64,000 bases of DNA. It comes from an uncultured Butyricicoccus sp. (lineage in GTDB: Bacteria; Bacillota; Clostridia; Oscillospirales; Butyricicoccaceae). The notes below the pieces were generated by a model. That model worked only from the letters and a program-made list of their open reading frames with translations, searched no databases and was not told where the DNA came from. Below, one piece after another: positions 22,983 through 31,962 of this stretch. Location of the stretch: contig NZ_CALWJM010000004.1 in the NCBI RefSeq assembly GCF_944381005.1, positions 1-64,000 on the forward strand, in the 5' to 3' direction. Both the position numbers and the translations under genes were made by a program. The first letter of the stretch is position 1; the number at the start of each line of letters is the position of its first letter.

Positions 22983-23390
22983 TTACATATTTTTTTGAAT
23001 GGTTAAAATATTTTTTCCGTCGCGGTATTCATATTTGACTGTGTCCATTAAATTTTTCACCATAAGAATACCAAGACCTCCAATCGAGCGTTCGGTTGCC
23101 GAACACGCGATATCGGGTGCATCGTGGACAAGTGGATTATAAGGGCGGCCTGAATCCAGAAATTCGATGGTCACTTGTACCGGCTGGCGCCGGACTTCAC
23201 AGCGGATGGTTGCTTCCCCCACGTCTGGACGATAGGCATAATGTGCAATATTGACGAAGATTTCTTCAACGGCAATTGCAATCGCATGAAAGGTTTTGGG
23301 GGGACATGGGAAGGGAGAAAGTGCCGTTTCAATAAATGTAAGAACGGTTTGCAGTTCTTCCAGCACAGCCGGTACGGTAAGGGTGTTCAT
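22983..23390 (-). CDS. RsbW-like anti-sigma / anti-antagonist serine kinase
   Basis: The protein has 135 residues. It is a single HATPase_c domain of the RsbW/SpoIIAB group: AIAVEEIFVNIAHYAY (N box), FLDSGRPYNPL (G1) and GGLGILMVKNLMD (G2). In partner-switching systems such kinases phosphorylate a STAS protein and otherwise hold a target, usually a sigma factor. The start at 23390 has AAGGAGG and overlaps the phosphatase stop by four bases. With the STAS gene (29775-30089) and the phosphatase (23387-24856) it completes a module in one operon. No sigma factor gene accompanies it, so the output is unknown. Confidence 0.88.
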   Translation of the reverse strand: MNTLTVPAVLEELQTVLTFIETALSPFPCPPKTFHAIAIAVEEIFVNIAHYAYRPDVGEATIRCEVRRQPVQVTIEFLDSGRPYNPLVHDAPDIACSATERSIGGLGILMVKNLMDTVKYEYRDGKNILTIQKNM

Positions 23391-24856
23391 GGCAGTTCCT
23401 CCTTCGGTGTGCAAAGCGTATGCAGTTTAAGTGCAAGCATAGTGGTGTCGTCCGCCTGTTCCACTCCTTTGGCAAATTCATCGACTTGGGATTTGATATA
23501 GGGGAGCAGTTGACCGGGAGACATGCCTGCGGCCTGCTCGTCATTGAGTGCGTTTTGTAATCGCGTCTCCCCGTAGAGTTCCAATACTGCGTTTGTTGCC
23601 TCGGTCACACCGTCGGTATACAGAAACAGACTGCTTCCAATAGACAGCGTAATTTGAAATTCGCGGTAGCGCGTGCCTTCCATACCAGCCAGCACAAAAC
23701 CGGGATGCACATTCAGCCACTCATAGTGCCCATCTGCCGAGCCAATCAGCGGCGGATTGTGTCCAGCGTTGGCATAGGTCATCACGCCGGTTTTCAGGTC
23801 AATGATACCAAGAAAGGCGGTGACAAACAGACCTTCGCCGTTATTCTCACATAATTGTTCATTTGCACGGTAAAAAATATCTGCGGGTGAACCGCTGGAC
23901 TGAGCCTGATTGCGGATAATGGTTTTTGCGATGACCATAAACAGTGCAGCGGGAACACCTTTGCCAGATACATCGGCAATGACAACGGCAAGATGGGTGG
24001 AATCCACCATAAAGAAGTCGTAGAAATCGCCGCCCACCTCTTTGGCCGGATTCATCGTTGCATAGATGTCAAATTCACATCGTTCGGGAAAAGCGGGGAA
24101 GATGTTGGGCAGCATATCGCGCTGAATGTTGCTGGCAACACTCAATTCGGCTTCGGTCTTGTGTGCACGGGAGGCCCAGAGCGCAGTAGAAAAAATCTCC
24201 CAGTATAAGACGATGAAAATAGAACAGATGATGAGATAGACCAGAATGAATGTGATGCGCGTGTTAGGCGTGCTTGGCAGGATGCCTTGTGCGTTGGTAA
24301 TGCGGTTGATGGCGAAAAACGCCAAAAAGGTATAAACCGGAATGGCAACATATTTTTTGATTTGCCGTCCCAGAACGACAATTACGCTTTGAACGGTGTG
24401 GCGTACCGTGTGACGGTATAAAAAGTACAAAGCGATAAACCAGATAACTTTAATGCTGTCGAATAATACAATGGATTGCACGTTGTATGGATTGGACGCG
24501 TGAGAGATAAAGCTGAGTGTGGTGCCACAAAAGAAAAAGGTTGTGACATTGGCAATCAAAGACCCCATCACGGGCACAAAAATTTTTGCCGATGTACATT
24601 CTTCGTATAAAAGTAGCGTGGGCGGAACCGAGATGACCATAATCCCCACAAGTGCAAGCGTGTCATTGGTAATATCAAGAGAGTAGCCAAACAGTGCAAC
24701 CGCAAAATGCAGGACGAGAAAGGCACTCCATACAGCCAGCGTGCGCGGGGTCGTGTATTTGCGTGTTAAGGTGGTGTCGGTCAGTGCCGCCGCCAACAAA
24801 AGCGAGAGTGTCGCCGCCAGCGAAAACAAGGCGGTAGACACAAAATCAACTTGCAT
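23387..24856 (-). CDS. Membrane-bound SpoIIE/RsbU-type PP2C phosphatase
   Basis: The protein has 489 residues from the ATG at 24856 (GGAGG seven bases upstream). About seven transmembrane helices occupy residues 5-235. The linker SVASNIQRDMLPNIFPAFPE is the usual lead-in to the catalytic domain. All metal-binding motifs are present: GGDFYDFF, IADVSGKGVPAALFM, NAGHNPPL, LYTDGVTEATN and a late ADDTTMLALK. It should dephosphorylate the STAS protein of this operon and so shift the RsbW-like kinase between partners. It lies 17 bp after the NRPS gene, and its stop overlaps rsbW. Confidence 0.92.
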   Translation of the reverse strand: MQVDFVSTALFSLAATLSLLLAAALTDTTLTRKYTTPRTLAVWSAFLVLHFAVALFGYSLDITNDTLALVGIMVISVPPTLLLYEECTSAKIFVPVMGSLIANVTTFFFCGTTLSFISHASNPYNVQSIVLFDSIKVIWFIALYFLYRHTVRHTVQSVIVVLGRQIKKYVAIPVYTFLAFFAINRITNAQGILPSTPNTRITFILVYLIICSIFIVLYWEIFSTALWASRAHKTEAELSVASNIQRDMLPNIFPAFPERCEFDIYATMNPAKEVGGDFYDFFMVDSTHLAVVIADVSGKGVPAALFMVIAKTIIRNQAQSSGSPADIFYRANEQLCENNGEGLFVTAFLGIIDLKTGVMTYANAGHNPPLIGSADGHYEWLNVHPGFVLAGMEGTRYREFQITLSIGSSLFLYTDGVTEATNAVLELYGETRLQNALNDEQAAGMSPGQLLPYIKSQVDEFAKGVEQADDTTMLALKLHTLCTPKEELP

Positions 24857-24873
24857 GAGACAACCTCCAAAAA

Positions 24874-27800
24874 TCAGCGCAGGAACGTGCCGAGCGTATC
24901 CAGACCGGTCAAATAGGCGTTCAGGTAAGCGGGAGTAATGACTGGCCAATAAAATCCTTCCTGTGCCAGTGCATGGAGGGAAAAGCCACTTTCACAGGGC
25001 GTTTCCACCAAATGCCGCCCGCCAGTGACGCGAGTTAAAAAACCGTCGAGTGCGCCGCGCAATTCGGGATGTTCGGCGGCTTCTGATAAAAATGCGTCAA
25101 ACGCTTGGTTGGAAAGCACTTCGATAGGGTAGCCAATGGCCGCCAACTGTTCCAGCAGATGGGAAACCGGTAAGTCATGGTCGTCAAAAATATGAAATAT
25201 GGTATAAGCAGCTTGGCTGCCTGCCATGCGGCAAATTGCGCGCGCAACTGCGTCCACTGGAGAAAAATTGACGCGGGAATGCGCCAAAGTATACGGGCAT
25301 CGACCGGTTTTGACTATGGATTGCAGCAGTTTGGCAAAGCCATTGCTGGCCTGATTCATCTGGAATTCTCCGTCACTGAGACGGCCTTGCAGATTGCCTA
25401 CCCGCATAATTTTTGCGCGCAGACCGTTTGGAACTTGCAGTAAAATGGATTTTTCGGCTAAAAATTTGCTTTCCAGATAGGCATTTGACAGGTCTTGCCG
25501 CAACCAAAGGCGCTGTTCACTCAGACAAACACCCATATCAGCTTGTTCTTGGTCGATAAAGCCGCCCACGCTCAAGGTAGAAATATGGATAAGTGCGGCA
25601 TTGTGTGTCATACAGAACGAAATCAGGTTGTGTACACCGTCTACATTGGTCTGACGGATGCGGTCATCCACTCCGAAATGGCTAACATTTGCAGCACAGT
25701 GAATGACAATATCAATCGAAATACCAGTGGGCAAGTCGGCAATTGGGTCATGTAGAATATCGCCGTTGATTGCAAACAATCGCTTGCCGAAAGCAGTGTC
25801 GAAGCTATTTTCAAAGTAGTAGAACAGTGCGCCCTTTAACCGCTTTTCGCAAGTGATTCGGTTTTTGGGGCGTACCACACAATAAATGGTGCTTTCTGTG
25901 GTGGTGAGCAGTTCATGCAAAATATGAATACCCAAAAATCCGGTTGCACCGGTTAGCAAAATGGTGCCCAGTGGATGTGTTCCTTTTTGATAATCGCAGT
26001 TTTTGCGCAGAACTTCTCGCAGAATGGCTTGTTCTTCGGATGTACATAGCGCATGTTGTTCACTCGAAGGGGGCAGAGAAATAGAGCGTGCAGGTATCAA
26101 ATTTTGGTCGGTCTGAACACATTGGGCGAGTTCCCGCGCGGTCGGGTGTTCAAATATCATACCGTATTCCAGCGTAATGCCCGCGCGTTTGGCGAGCAGC
26201 ACAATGCGGGCTGCTTGCAGAGAAGTGCCGCCAAGTTCAAAAAAACTGTCGGTTACGCCGACTTGTTGTTCGTCCAGATGAAGCACTTGGGAAAAAATTT
26301 GACATAGAACCTGTTCACATGTCGTATGCGGTGCAATATAAGTGCGTGTGATGGCAAGGTCAATTGTGGAAAGCTGCTTTTTGTCAATCTTGCCGTTGGT
26401 GGTGTGGGGCAGGTCGGGCAGATAATGAAACACATCGGGCACCATATAGCGCGCCAGAAATGCACCGGCGTGTTGTTTGAGTGCTGCACTGTCATAAGGA
26501 GTGGGAGCCGCGTAATAACAACACAGATGCTGACGGCCATCTATTTCTTTGACCAGTGCCGCACATTGCCGGACACTTTCATATGATTCGATGCACCGTT
26601 CCACCTCGGATAGTTCAATCCGCAAACCGCGCAGTTTGACTTGTTCATCGTTTCGACCGCTGTAAATCAGACGGCCATCGGGCAGGGCGTAGCCCAAATC
26701 ACCGGTTAAATAAACCCGTTCAGGTATCGGGCTGTCGGTCAGTGTGATGAAGCGTTGAGCGGTCAGTTCAGGGCGCTGCCAGTAGCCGCGCGCCAGTCCA
26801 AGACCACCAACCGCAATTTCACCGAGGGTGCCAGGGGGCACCATGCGCTGCTGCTTGTCTAACAGATAAATATGCGCACCTGCAATCGTTGCGCCAATCG
26901 TGATTTGCTCGTCAATCAAACCGATGGTTGCACCGATGGTCACTTCGGTAGGGCCATAGCCATTATAAAGTCGAGCAGAGGTTGCCTGACGCAGCGCATG
27001 TAACAGCGGTTGGGTAAACGCTTCTCCGGCGGCAAGTACAATGTCAACACCTTGCATAGCTTGATGAAAGGATGGTTCTTCCAGATAGGCCAGCAGGCGA
27101 GAAGGGGTACAGTGCAGAATGTTGGCGTCGCTTTCGGTCAGGTAGGATGCAAGAGCAGCCGGATTGTTCATACCGTTTTCATCGGAAAACACAACCGGAA
27201 TCCCGTTTAACAGCGTTACAAACAGCTCAAACATCGAGATATCAAAGCAAATGGAGCCAACCGCGACAATGCCCTTTCCGTTGTAACAGATATCACGGTT
27301 GAATTCATTGTTGTCGGGCTGTGTGAAATTGACAATGCCGCGGTGTTCGAGCATAACACCTTTGGGTTTTCCGGTCGTGCCCGAAGTGTAGATGAGATAG
27401 CATAACCAGTCTGGTTGGATGTTGGGAAATGGTGGTGCAGGGGTGGGCGGCTGGGACAGCAAAGCTTCGGGCGATATCACCGGACAGCCACATAAATTGG
27501 ATATGTCGGAAGTGGTAATCAGGGCAGCGGCGTTGCTGTCTGCCAAAATGTATCGAATCCGTTCTTCTGGATAGGAAAAGTCAATGGGGACAAAGGCGGC
27601 GCCTGCCTTTAAGATGCCCAATAAAACCACAGGAAGTGTGGTGGTGCGTGGCAGCAGAAAGGCAATCAGGGATTGCGGTGCAATGCCTCGTGCCAGCAAG
27701 TTTTGTGCCACGCGGTCGGAAGCCGCGTCCAGTTCAGAAAAGGTATAGCAAGTGCCCTTGCCAGACAGTGCCCGTGCATTTGGCGTTTTGGCGACTTGTC

Positions 27801-29139
27801 GGCGCAGACGAGATACAATGGTAGCGGTTCGGTCAAAGGGTAAAACTGGCCCTGCCTGTTGCTGGAACAAGTATTCTTTTTGTGCAGGGGAGAGTGCCGA
27901 AAAGAAATCTAGCGGACAATTTAACTGTGTGATTGCTTGGTCAATCAGGTATAACAGGCTATCGGCAAAGGCCATGATTTCAGAGCGTGCATAGTATTCG
28001 GCACGATAGTCAATCAGCAGTGTGTAGGCACCACTGTTCATCCAGTCGGCAATTTGTACGGTCATCAGGTTGGTCATCGCACCGCCTAAGTGCGCATCCC
28101 ATTGCACCTTAATACCGTGGGTTTGCGAATGGTAGGGCAAAAAAGACAGTGTAAAATGAGAAAGTGCGGTGTGACGGTTTTGCTGTGTACAGTCAGACAG
28201 AATACGGCTGAAACCGTAAGCTTTGTGCTGTGCTGCCAGTGCGCTTTGCGATTTGACCTGTTGGCATAGCGCTGCAAAATCGGTTTGCGGTGTCAGGTGT
28301 ACCCGTACCGGCACAGCTAGTGTAAACATGCCCGAAGCGTTGTGGTGTGCATCGGTGGGGCGGTTCTGGCGCGGTACAACAATGGTTACATCGTCTGTAC
28401 CCAGTGCGCGGGACAGATAGAGCGCATATGCCGCAAAAAACACACAATAGACCGAAACACCAAGCCGCTTGGCCAGTTCTCGCAGTTGCTGGGAGCGTGT
28501 ATGACCAATACAGACTCGGTGCCAATCGACTTTGTGACTAAGCGGGCTGGAAAGTGGGTGGGGTGTGGCACCAAGAACGGCATCTTTTAAGGTTTCGTGC
28601 CAGAAAGCGGCATGGTCGGTACAATCGTCCGGTGTCGTGAGCAGGGGCAGAAAGGAGTTAAAGGGCGGCGGGTTGATGCCAGCAAGAAAGCAAAACAGGT
28701 GATTGAGCAGCGCGACCAGTCCGCAGGTGTCCGAGATGATGTGATGCACGCGCAGAAGCAGCGCAGTGTGTGCCGGAAACGTGAGAATTTGTGCGTCAAA
28801 CAGGGCGTGCGCATAAAGTGGAATCGGTTGGCGAGACTGTGCATCAAAATAATCTTGCGCGGCCGATTGGTCGATAAAGGGCACACACCGGCACGCAAAC
28901 GGCGTATATCCGGCATCGTATTGCATCGGGCCGTCATCGGTTTGGACAATGCGTAGGCGCAGAACTTCGGTTTGCTGCACCAAACGACTGAGTGCATGGT
29001 TTATCTGTTCGGGTGTGATTTGGTCGAATGTCAACAGAACACTTTCGGTAAACAGTGCTTTGTCTGGACAATGTTCGGCGGCCAGCCAGATTTGCATTTG
29101 CGGCTGGCTGAGAGCAAAGAAGGGGGCTTGAGGTTGCAT
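24874..29139 (-). CDS. Single-module NRPS with terminal thioester reductase (C-A-T-R)
   Basis: The protein has 1,421 residues. A condensation domain (about 1-430, HHIISDTCG active site) precedes an adenylation domain (about 450-940) with LIYTSGTTGKPKGVMLEH, NGYGPTEVT and a late LPHTTNGKIDKK. The specificity positions align by eye as D-I-F-H-L-A-G-I-G-K, for which I know no match. A carrier domain (FFELGGTSLQAARIV, Ser pantetheinylated) and a short-chain-dehydrogenase-like reductase (LLTGATGFLGIHILHELL; STLSVGG; YLESKFLAEK) complete it. The reductase should release an aldehyde or alcohol, and the starting C domain may acylate the amino acid. The PPTase gene six bases upstream should activate it. 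It sits inside a partner-switching operon. Confidence 0.93.
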   Translation of the reverse strand: MQPQAPFFALSQPQMQIWLAAEHCPDKALFTESVLLTFDQITPEQINHALSRLVQQTEVLRLRIVQTDDGPMQYDAGYTPFACRCVPFIDQSAAQDYFDAQSRQPIPLYAHALFDAQILTFPAHTALLLRVHHIISDTCGLVALLNHLFCFLAGINPPPFNSFLPLLTTPDDCTDHAAFWHETLKDAVLGATPHPLSSPLSHKVDWHRVCIGHTRSQQLRELAKRLGVSVYCVFFAAYALYLSRALGTDDVTIVVPRQNRPTDAHHNASGMFTLAVPVRVHLTPQTDFAALCQQVKSQSALAAQHKAYGFSRILSDCTQQNRHTALSHFTLSFLPYHSQTHGIKVQWDAHLGGAMTNLMTVQIADWMNSGAYTLLIDYRAEYYARSEIMAFADSLLYLIDQAITQLNCPLDFFSALSPAQKEYLFQQQAGPVLPFDRTATIVSRLRRQVAKTPNARALSGKGTCYTFSELDAASDRVAQNLLARGIAPQSLIAFLLPRTTTLPVVLLGILKAGAAFVPIDFSYPEERIRYILADSNAAALITTSDISNLCGCPVISPEALLSQPPTPAPPFPNIQPDWLCYLIYTSGTTGKPKGVMLEHRGIVNFTQPDNNEFNRDICYNGKGIVAVGSICFDISMFELFVTLLNGIPVVFSDENGMNNPAALASYLTESDANILHCTPSRLLAYLEEPSFHQAMQGVDIVLAAGEAFTQPLLHALRQATSARLYNGYGPTEVTIGATIGLIDEQITIGATIAGAHIYLLDKQQRMVPPGTLGEIAVGGLGLARGYWQRPELTAQRFITLTDSPIPERVYLTGDLGYALPDGRLIYSGRNDEQVKLRGLRIELSEVERCIESYESVRQCAALVKEIDGRQHLCCYYAAPTPYDSAALKQHAGAFLARYMVPDVFHYLPDLPHTTNGKIDKKQLSTIDLAITRTYIAPHTTCEQVLCQIFSQVLHLDEQQVGVTDSFFELGGTSLQAARIVLLAKRAGITLEYGMIFEHPTARELAQCVQTDQNLIPARSISLPPSSEQHALCTSEEQAILREVLRKNCDYQKGTHPLGTILLTGATGFLGIHILHELLTTTESTIYCVVRPKNRITCEKRLKGALFYYFENSFDTAFGKRLFAINGDILHDPIADLPTGISIDIVIHCAANVSHFGVDDRIRQTNVDGVHNLISFCMTHNAALIHISTLSVGGFIDQEQADMGVCLSEQRLWLRQDLSNAYLESKFLAEKSILLQVPNGLRAKIMRVGNLQGRLSDGEFQMNQASNGFAKLLQSIVKTGRCPYTLAHSRVNFSPVDAVARAICRMAGSQAAYTIFHIFDDHDLPVSHLLEQLAAIGYPIEVLSNQAFDAFLSEAAEHPELRGALDGFLTRVTGGRHLVETPCESGFSLHALAQEGFYWPVITPAYLNAYLTGLDTLGTFLR

Positions 29140-29145
29140 GGTAGA

Positions 29146-29778
29146 TTACTCCTCGTTTAGAAATAGAACCGGTTGGTTTTTGTGGCTGAGAGGCAGGCAA
29201 AGTGCGGCAGCATAGCCGGAAAAGGCGTGGCACATGCGGCAAAAAAAGGGTAATGTGTGACCATTCTCACAGACAAGAAAGCCGTTTGACAGTGGTTTGG
29301 CGTAAAAAGTATCAGCCGGTCGAGCGGGGGTGCCGGTTTGTTTGCGATAACTCTCCCACATGACCCATATGTGCAAAAATTGTAGTTCATTTTGGATGTC
29401 ACAAAAACCCATTATATTAGCCAGCTGTTTCCAATCGGAAAGGGATTGGGACAGCGGTTCAACATCAATGCCAATCGGCACATCGGAGAGTGCACAAACA
29501 GCAAGGTTACCGGCATGAGATAGACTAAACGCAATGGGGGTGTTGGGGAAGAATGGTTTTCCATATGCAGTCCAACATAGCGAACACAATGGTGGAACAA
29601 CATATCCGCTGACGGCAGCCCGCTCTAGCAGGGAATAGGCGGCCAAGGAATGGCGTCTGGGGGTGTCGCTGTGCAAAGCGGAAAGCTGTTTTTGTTTTTC
29701 GGGGGGCAGTTGTGTAAAAATGTGTCCAAGTGTTTGGGCATCCACGGTAGAAACCATACAGGAGAGCACAACAATCAT
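29146..29778 (-). CDS. 4'-phosphopantetheinyl transferase (Sfp type)
   Basis: The protein has 210 residues. Key motifs are the central AFSLSHAGN, then IGIDVEPL with the magnesium-binding Asp and Glu. The third motif is divergent: WVMWESYRKQTG keeps the Glu but replaces the usual preceding Lys with Trp. The enzyme moves phosphopantetheine from CoA onto the carrier Ser of the NRPS encoded next. Start and STAS stop overlap by four bases. It may serve only this NRPS, since fatty-acid carrier proteins normally use AcpS. Confidence 0.88.
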   Translation of the reverse strand: MIVVLSCMVSTVDAQTLGHIFTQLPPEKQKQLSALHSDTPRRHSLAAYSLLERAAVSGYVVPPLCSLCWTAYGKPFFPNTPIAFSLSHAGNLAVCALSDVPIGIDVEPLSQSLSDWKQLANIMGFCDIQNELQFLHIWVMWESYRKQTGTPARPADTFYAKPLSNGFLVCENGHTLPFFCRMCHAFSGYAAALCLPLSHKNQPVLFLNEE

Positions 29779-30089
29779 GTGGTTTCATGCCCTTCAATGG
29801 TCAAAATATCGGAAAACCCGGTCATGTGAAACACTTCCATGATTTCATCGGACACGTTGCGCAGGCACATCGACTGCTTTTTTGCCAGCACAGCTTTTTG
29901 CCCAGTCAGCAGCGCACGCAGTCCGGCTGAACTCACATAGGCTAGTTCACAAAAATCCAGCACGATATCTTTTCCGCCTTCAATTTCAGACAACAGCGTT
30001 TGCTGAAATTCGGGCGCGGTGGTCGTATCAAGGCGACCGTTCAGTTGAAGAAAAATTTGATTGTTGTGTACGTTTCTTGTGATATTCAT
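29775..30089 (-). CDS. STAS-domain anti-sigma factor antagonist
   Basis: The protein has 104 residues from the ATG at 30089 (AAGGAG seven bases upstream). The STAS fold is clear: LNGRLDTTTAPEFQQTL, IVLDFCELAYVSSAGLRALL and a C-terminal FHMTGFSDILTI. The phosphorylated residue is expected at one of the Ser in YVSSAG. It is the first gene of the operon STAS, PPTase, NRPS, SpoIIE phosphatase, RsbW, with four-base overlaps at two junctions. It should be the switchable partner of the RsbW-like kinase. A 230-bp region separates it from the divergent LytTR genes; I found no convincing promoter boxes there. Confidence 0.9.
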   Translation of the reverse strand: MNITRNVHNNQIFLQLNGRLDTTTAPEFQQTLLSEIEGGKDIVLDFCELAYVSSAGLRALLTGQKAVLAKKQSMCLRNVSDEIMEVFHMTGFSDILTIEGHETT

Positions 30090-30319
30090 AGAAAACACTC
30101 CTTGTAAATAAAAAAATGATACAAAGCATGGGTGGATAAAACCGATGCGTTTTGTATTTGTAGGATAAAAAACAGTGCGAAATTCACCAGAGAGCAATTA
30201 CAATGCCCGTAACAGACCCGTTATAGACAGGACTTCCCTTTTGTGGATGGCTGTGGTAAGATAGGGCTATTCGCAAAAGGAATTTGAAACAATAGCAGAG
30301 AAAAGGCAGGTGTACAAGC

Positions 30320-31045
30320 ATGGGTGAGCAAGTACAGATTGTGATTTGTGGTACACAGGAACCGCAGTCTGCACGGTTGGAAGCGTTACTGTCCAGTTGG
30401 GCAGAAGAAGCCTGTGTGTGCTTGTGCATGAAAAAAGAAGGGGCTGATTACCTTTCTGCCCGATGCTGTGCAGATTGCAACTTGCTGTTTGTGGACAGTG
30501 AAGGCATGTTTTGCGATGCGGTAGCCCAAATCCAGAAAATGCGCGAAAACTGTCCCCAAATGGGGGTTATTTTGCTTTCGGACAATCCAAAATTTGTGAT
30601 TGAAGCATATCAGTGCCATCCAGACGGCTTGATTCGCAAACCGCTGACCTATCAAAAACTGTGTGAGGTGATGGGGCGATGTTTTTTGTACTGGCAAGCT
30701 GGAATCCGATGGATGGATTTGCCGGTCAATCACCGGCGGCTGCGAATTCCACTGTGCCGACTGCATTATATGGAAGCTGCCGGACGAAACACGATTTTGT
30801 TTCATGCGAACGGGCAGATTTTGGTCAATTGTTCGCTTGGAGAGACCGAAAAACAGTTGATAACGCCACCGTTTGTGCGCTGTCAGAAAAGCTTTATTGT
30901 ACATTTGGGCGCAGTCTGTGAAATGGTGGGCGGTGAATTGGTGATGAAGGATAACCGGGTGATATCCATTGCGCGACCGCAGATTCGGCACATCCAGCGG
31001 TTACTGGACGACTATCGCAAGGCACGTCGGAGGGAACAAGAATGA
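30320..31045 (+). CDS. LytTR-family regulator with divergent receiver domain
   Basis: The protein has 241 residues. The N-terminal half (1-120) follows the receiver fold: LLFVDSEGMF has a possible phosphoacceptor Asp, LLSDN the Thr/Ser position and LIRKPLTY the Lys. The acidic pair expected near the N-terminus is replaced (VICGTQEPQ), so phosphorylation is doubtful. The C-terminal half is LytTR: LHYMEAAGRNTILF, LITPPFVRCQKSFIVHL and VISIARPQIRHI. LytTR proteins bind pairs of 9-bp sites. The stop overlaps the next gene by four bases (ATGA). A tandem pair suggests a heterodimer or a regulator with its antagonist. Confidence 0.82.
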   Translation: MGEQVQIVICGTQEPQSARLEALLSSWAEEACVCLCMKKEGADYLSARCCADCNLLFVDSEGMFCDAVAQIQKMRENCPQMGVILLSDNPKFVIEAYQCHPDGLIRKPLTYQKLCEVMGRCFLYWQAGIRWMDLPVNHRRLRIPLCRLHYMEAAGRNTILFHANGQILVNCSLGETEKQLITPPFVRCQKSFIVHLGAVCEMVGGELVMKDNRVISIARPQIRHIQRLLDDYRKARRREQE

Positions 31046-31785
31046 AATTGTCGATACTCATTTGCGATGACCTCGCACAAGACCGTGTGCAGTTGCAGGA
31101 ACAAGTGGAAGATTACGCGGCTCGACATCGGATTGAAACCGAGATTGAAATGGTGGAGAGTGGAACGCAGTTTTTTGCACAATTTCGCCCCGGACGCTGG
31201 GATATGATTTTGATGGATATTTATATGCCGGGAATTTCGGGCGTGGAAACAGCACGACTACTGCGCAAACAGGATGCCGACTGTATCTTGATTTTTACGA
31301 CGACCAGCGTGGAACACGGGTTCGCCAGTTATGAAGTACAGGCAACCGACTATCTGTGCAAGCCGATTGACCAGCAAAAGATGGATAATACGCTAGATTG
31401 GTGCTTAAAAGCGTGGCATGACCGGTTTCGTGTGTTGCGTGTGCGCTCGGAGTGGGAAGAAATTTCCATCCCGCTGCGCGAAATTTGTTACATTGAAATC
31501 CGACAGCATACCGCGCATATTCACACGCAAGATAGGGTGATTCAGACACCAAAAGGCATTGCCGTGTTGGAACAAGAAATCAATAACACGGATTTTGTGC
31601 GCTGTCACCGCAGTTTTCTCATCAATTTGTGCTACGTTGCGCGACTGGAAAAGCGCGATTTTATTTTGACCGACGGTACGCGCGTGCCTTTAGGCTCGAC
31701 TTGTGCCAGTCGGGTTCGGAAAAAGTTTGCAGAATGGATGTTTGTCAGTCGGTGGGACTGTGACAGTCAACCACCGGTTTTATAA
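31042..31785 (+). CDS. LytTR-family response regulator (AgrA/VirR type)
   Basis: The protein has 247 residues. The receiver is intact: ICDDLAQDR acidic pair, MILMDIYMPGISG phosphoacceptor Asp, TTTSVEH and DYLCKPID. The LytTR domain follows (ICYIEIRQHTAHIHT, FVRCHRSFLINLCYV, GTRVPLGSTCA). It should respond to a GHKL-type membrane kinase; the one at 21464-22903 is the nearest candidate. A terminator follows at 31800. The eCIS cluster starts 178 bp downstream on the same strand, so this pair is a plausible local regulator of it, although direct control is not shown. Confidence 0.93.
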   Translation: MKLSILICDDLAQDRVQLQEQVEDYAARHRIETEIEMVESGTQFFAQFRPGRWDMILMDIYMPGISGVETARLLRKQDADCILIFTTTSVEHGFASYEVQATDYLCKPIDQQKMDNTLDWCLKAWHDRFRVLRVRSEWEEISIPLREICYIEIRQHTAHIHTQDRVIQTPKGIAVLEQEINNTDFVRCHRSFLINLCYVARLEKRDFILTDGTRVPLGSTCASRVRKKFAEWMFVSRWDCDSQPPVL

Positions 31786-31799
31786 GCGTTATCAAGGGA

Positions 31800-31826
31800 A
31801 AAACGGGCCGAAAGGTCCGTTTTTTT
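31800..31826 (+). terminator. Terminator after the LytTR pair
   Basis: AAAACGGGCC and GGTCCGTTTT pair around GAAA, with one G-T pair, and further T residues follow. It isolates the eCIS operon from the regulator transcript. Confidence 0.8.
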
Positions 31827-31874
31827 CAATTATAGCACAGCCAAAAACTTCCAGTTTTGCATTTCATGGCACTT

Positions 31875-31904
31875 TTGAATCGTTTGTGTCGAACTGCTTA
31901 AAAT
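31875..31904 (+). promoter_or_regulatory. Candidate promoter of the eCIS operon
   Basis: TTGAAT (31875-31880), an 18-bp spacer and TAAAAT (31899-31904) lie 58 bp before the sheath start. ATCGTTTGT at 31879-31887 fits eight of nine positions of a LytTR half-site. A partner site at the expected 21-22 bp period is not seen, so LytTR control is only a possibility. Confidence 0.4.
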
Positions 31905-31962
31905 CGTGCGAAAAAGGCGGTAAAATGGGGAAGCAATAGATAAAAGGGAGTGAAGCAGCAAT

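Noticed and set aside
31851..31887. LytTR operator upstream of the eCIS operon
   Set aside because: CCAGTTTTG and ATCGTTTGT each resemble half-sites but are 28 bp apart instead of about 21-22, so this is not reported as a site.
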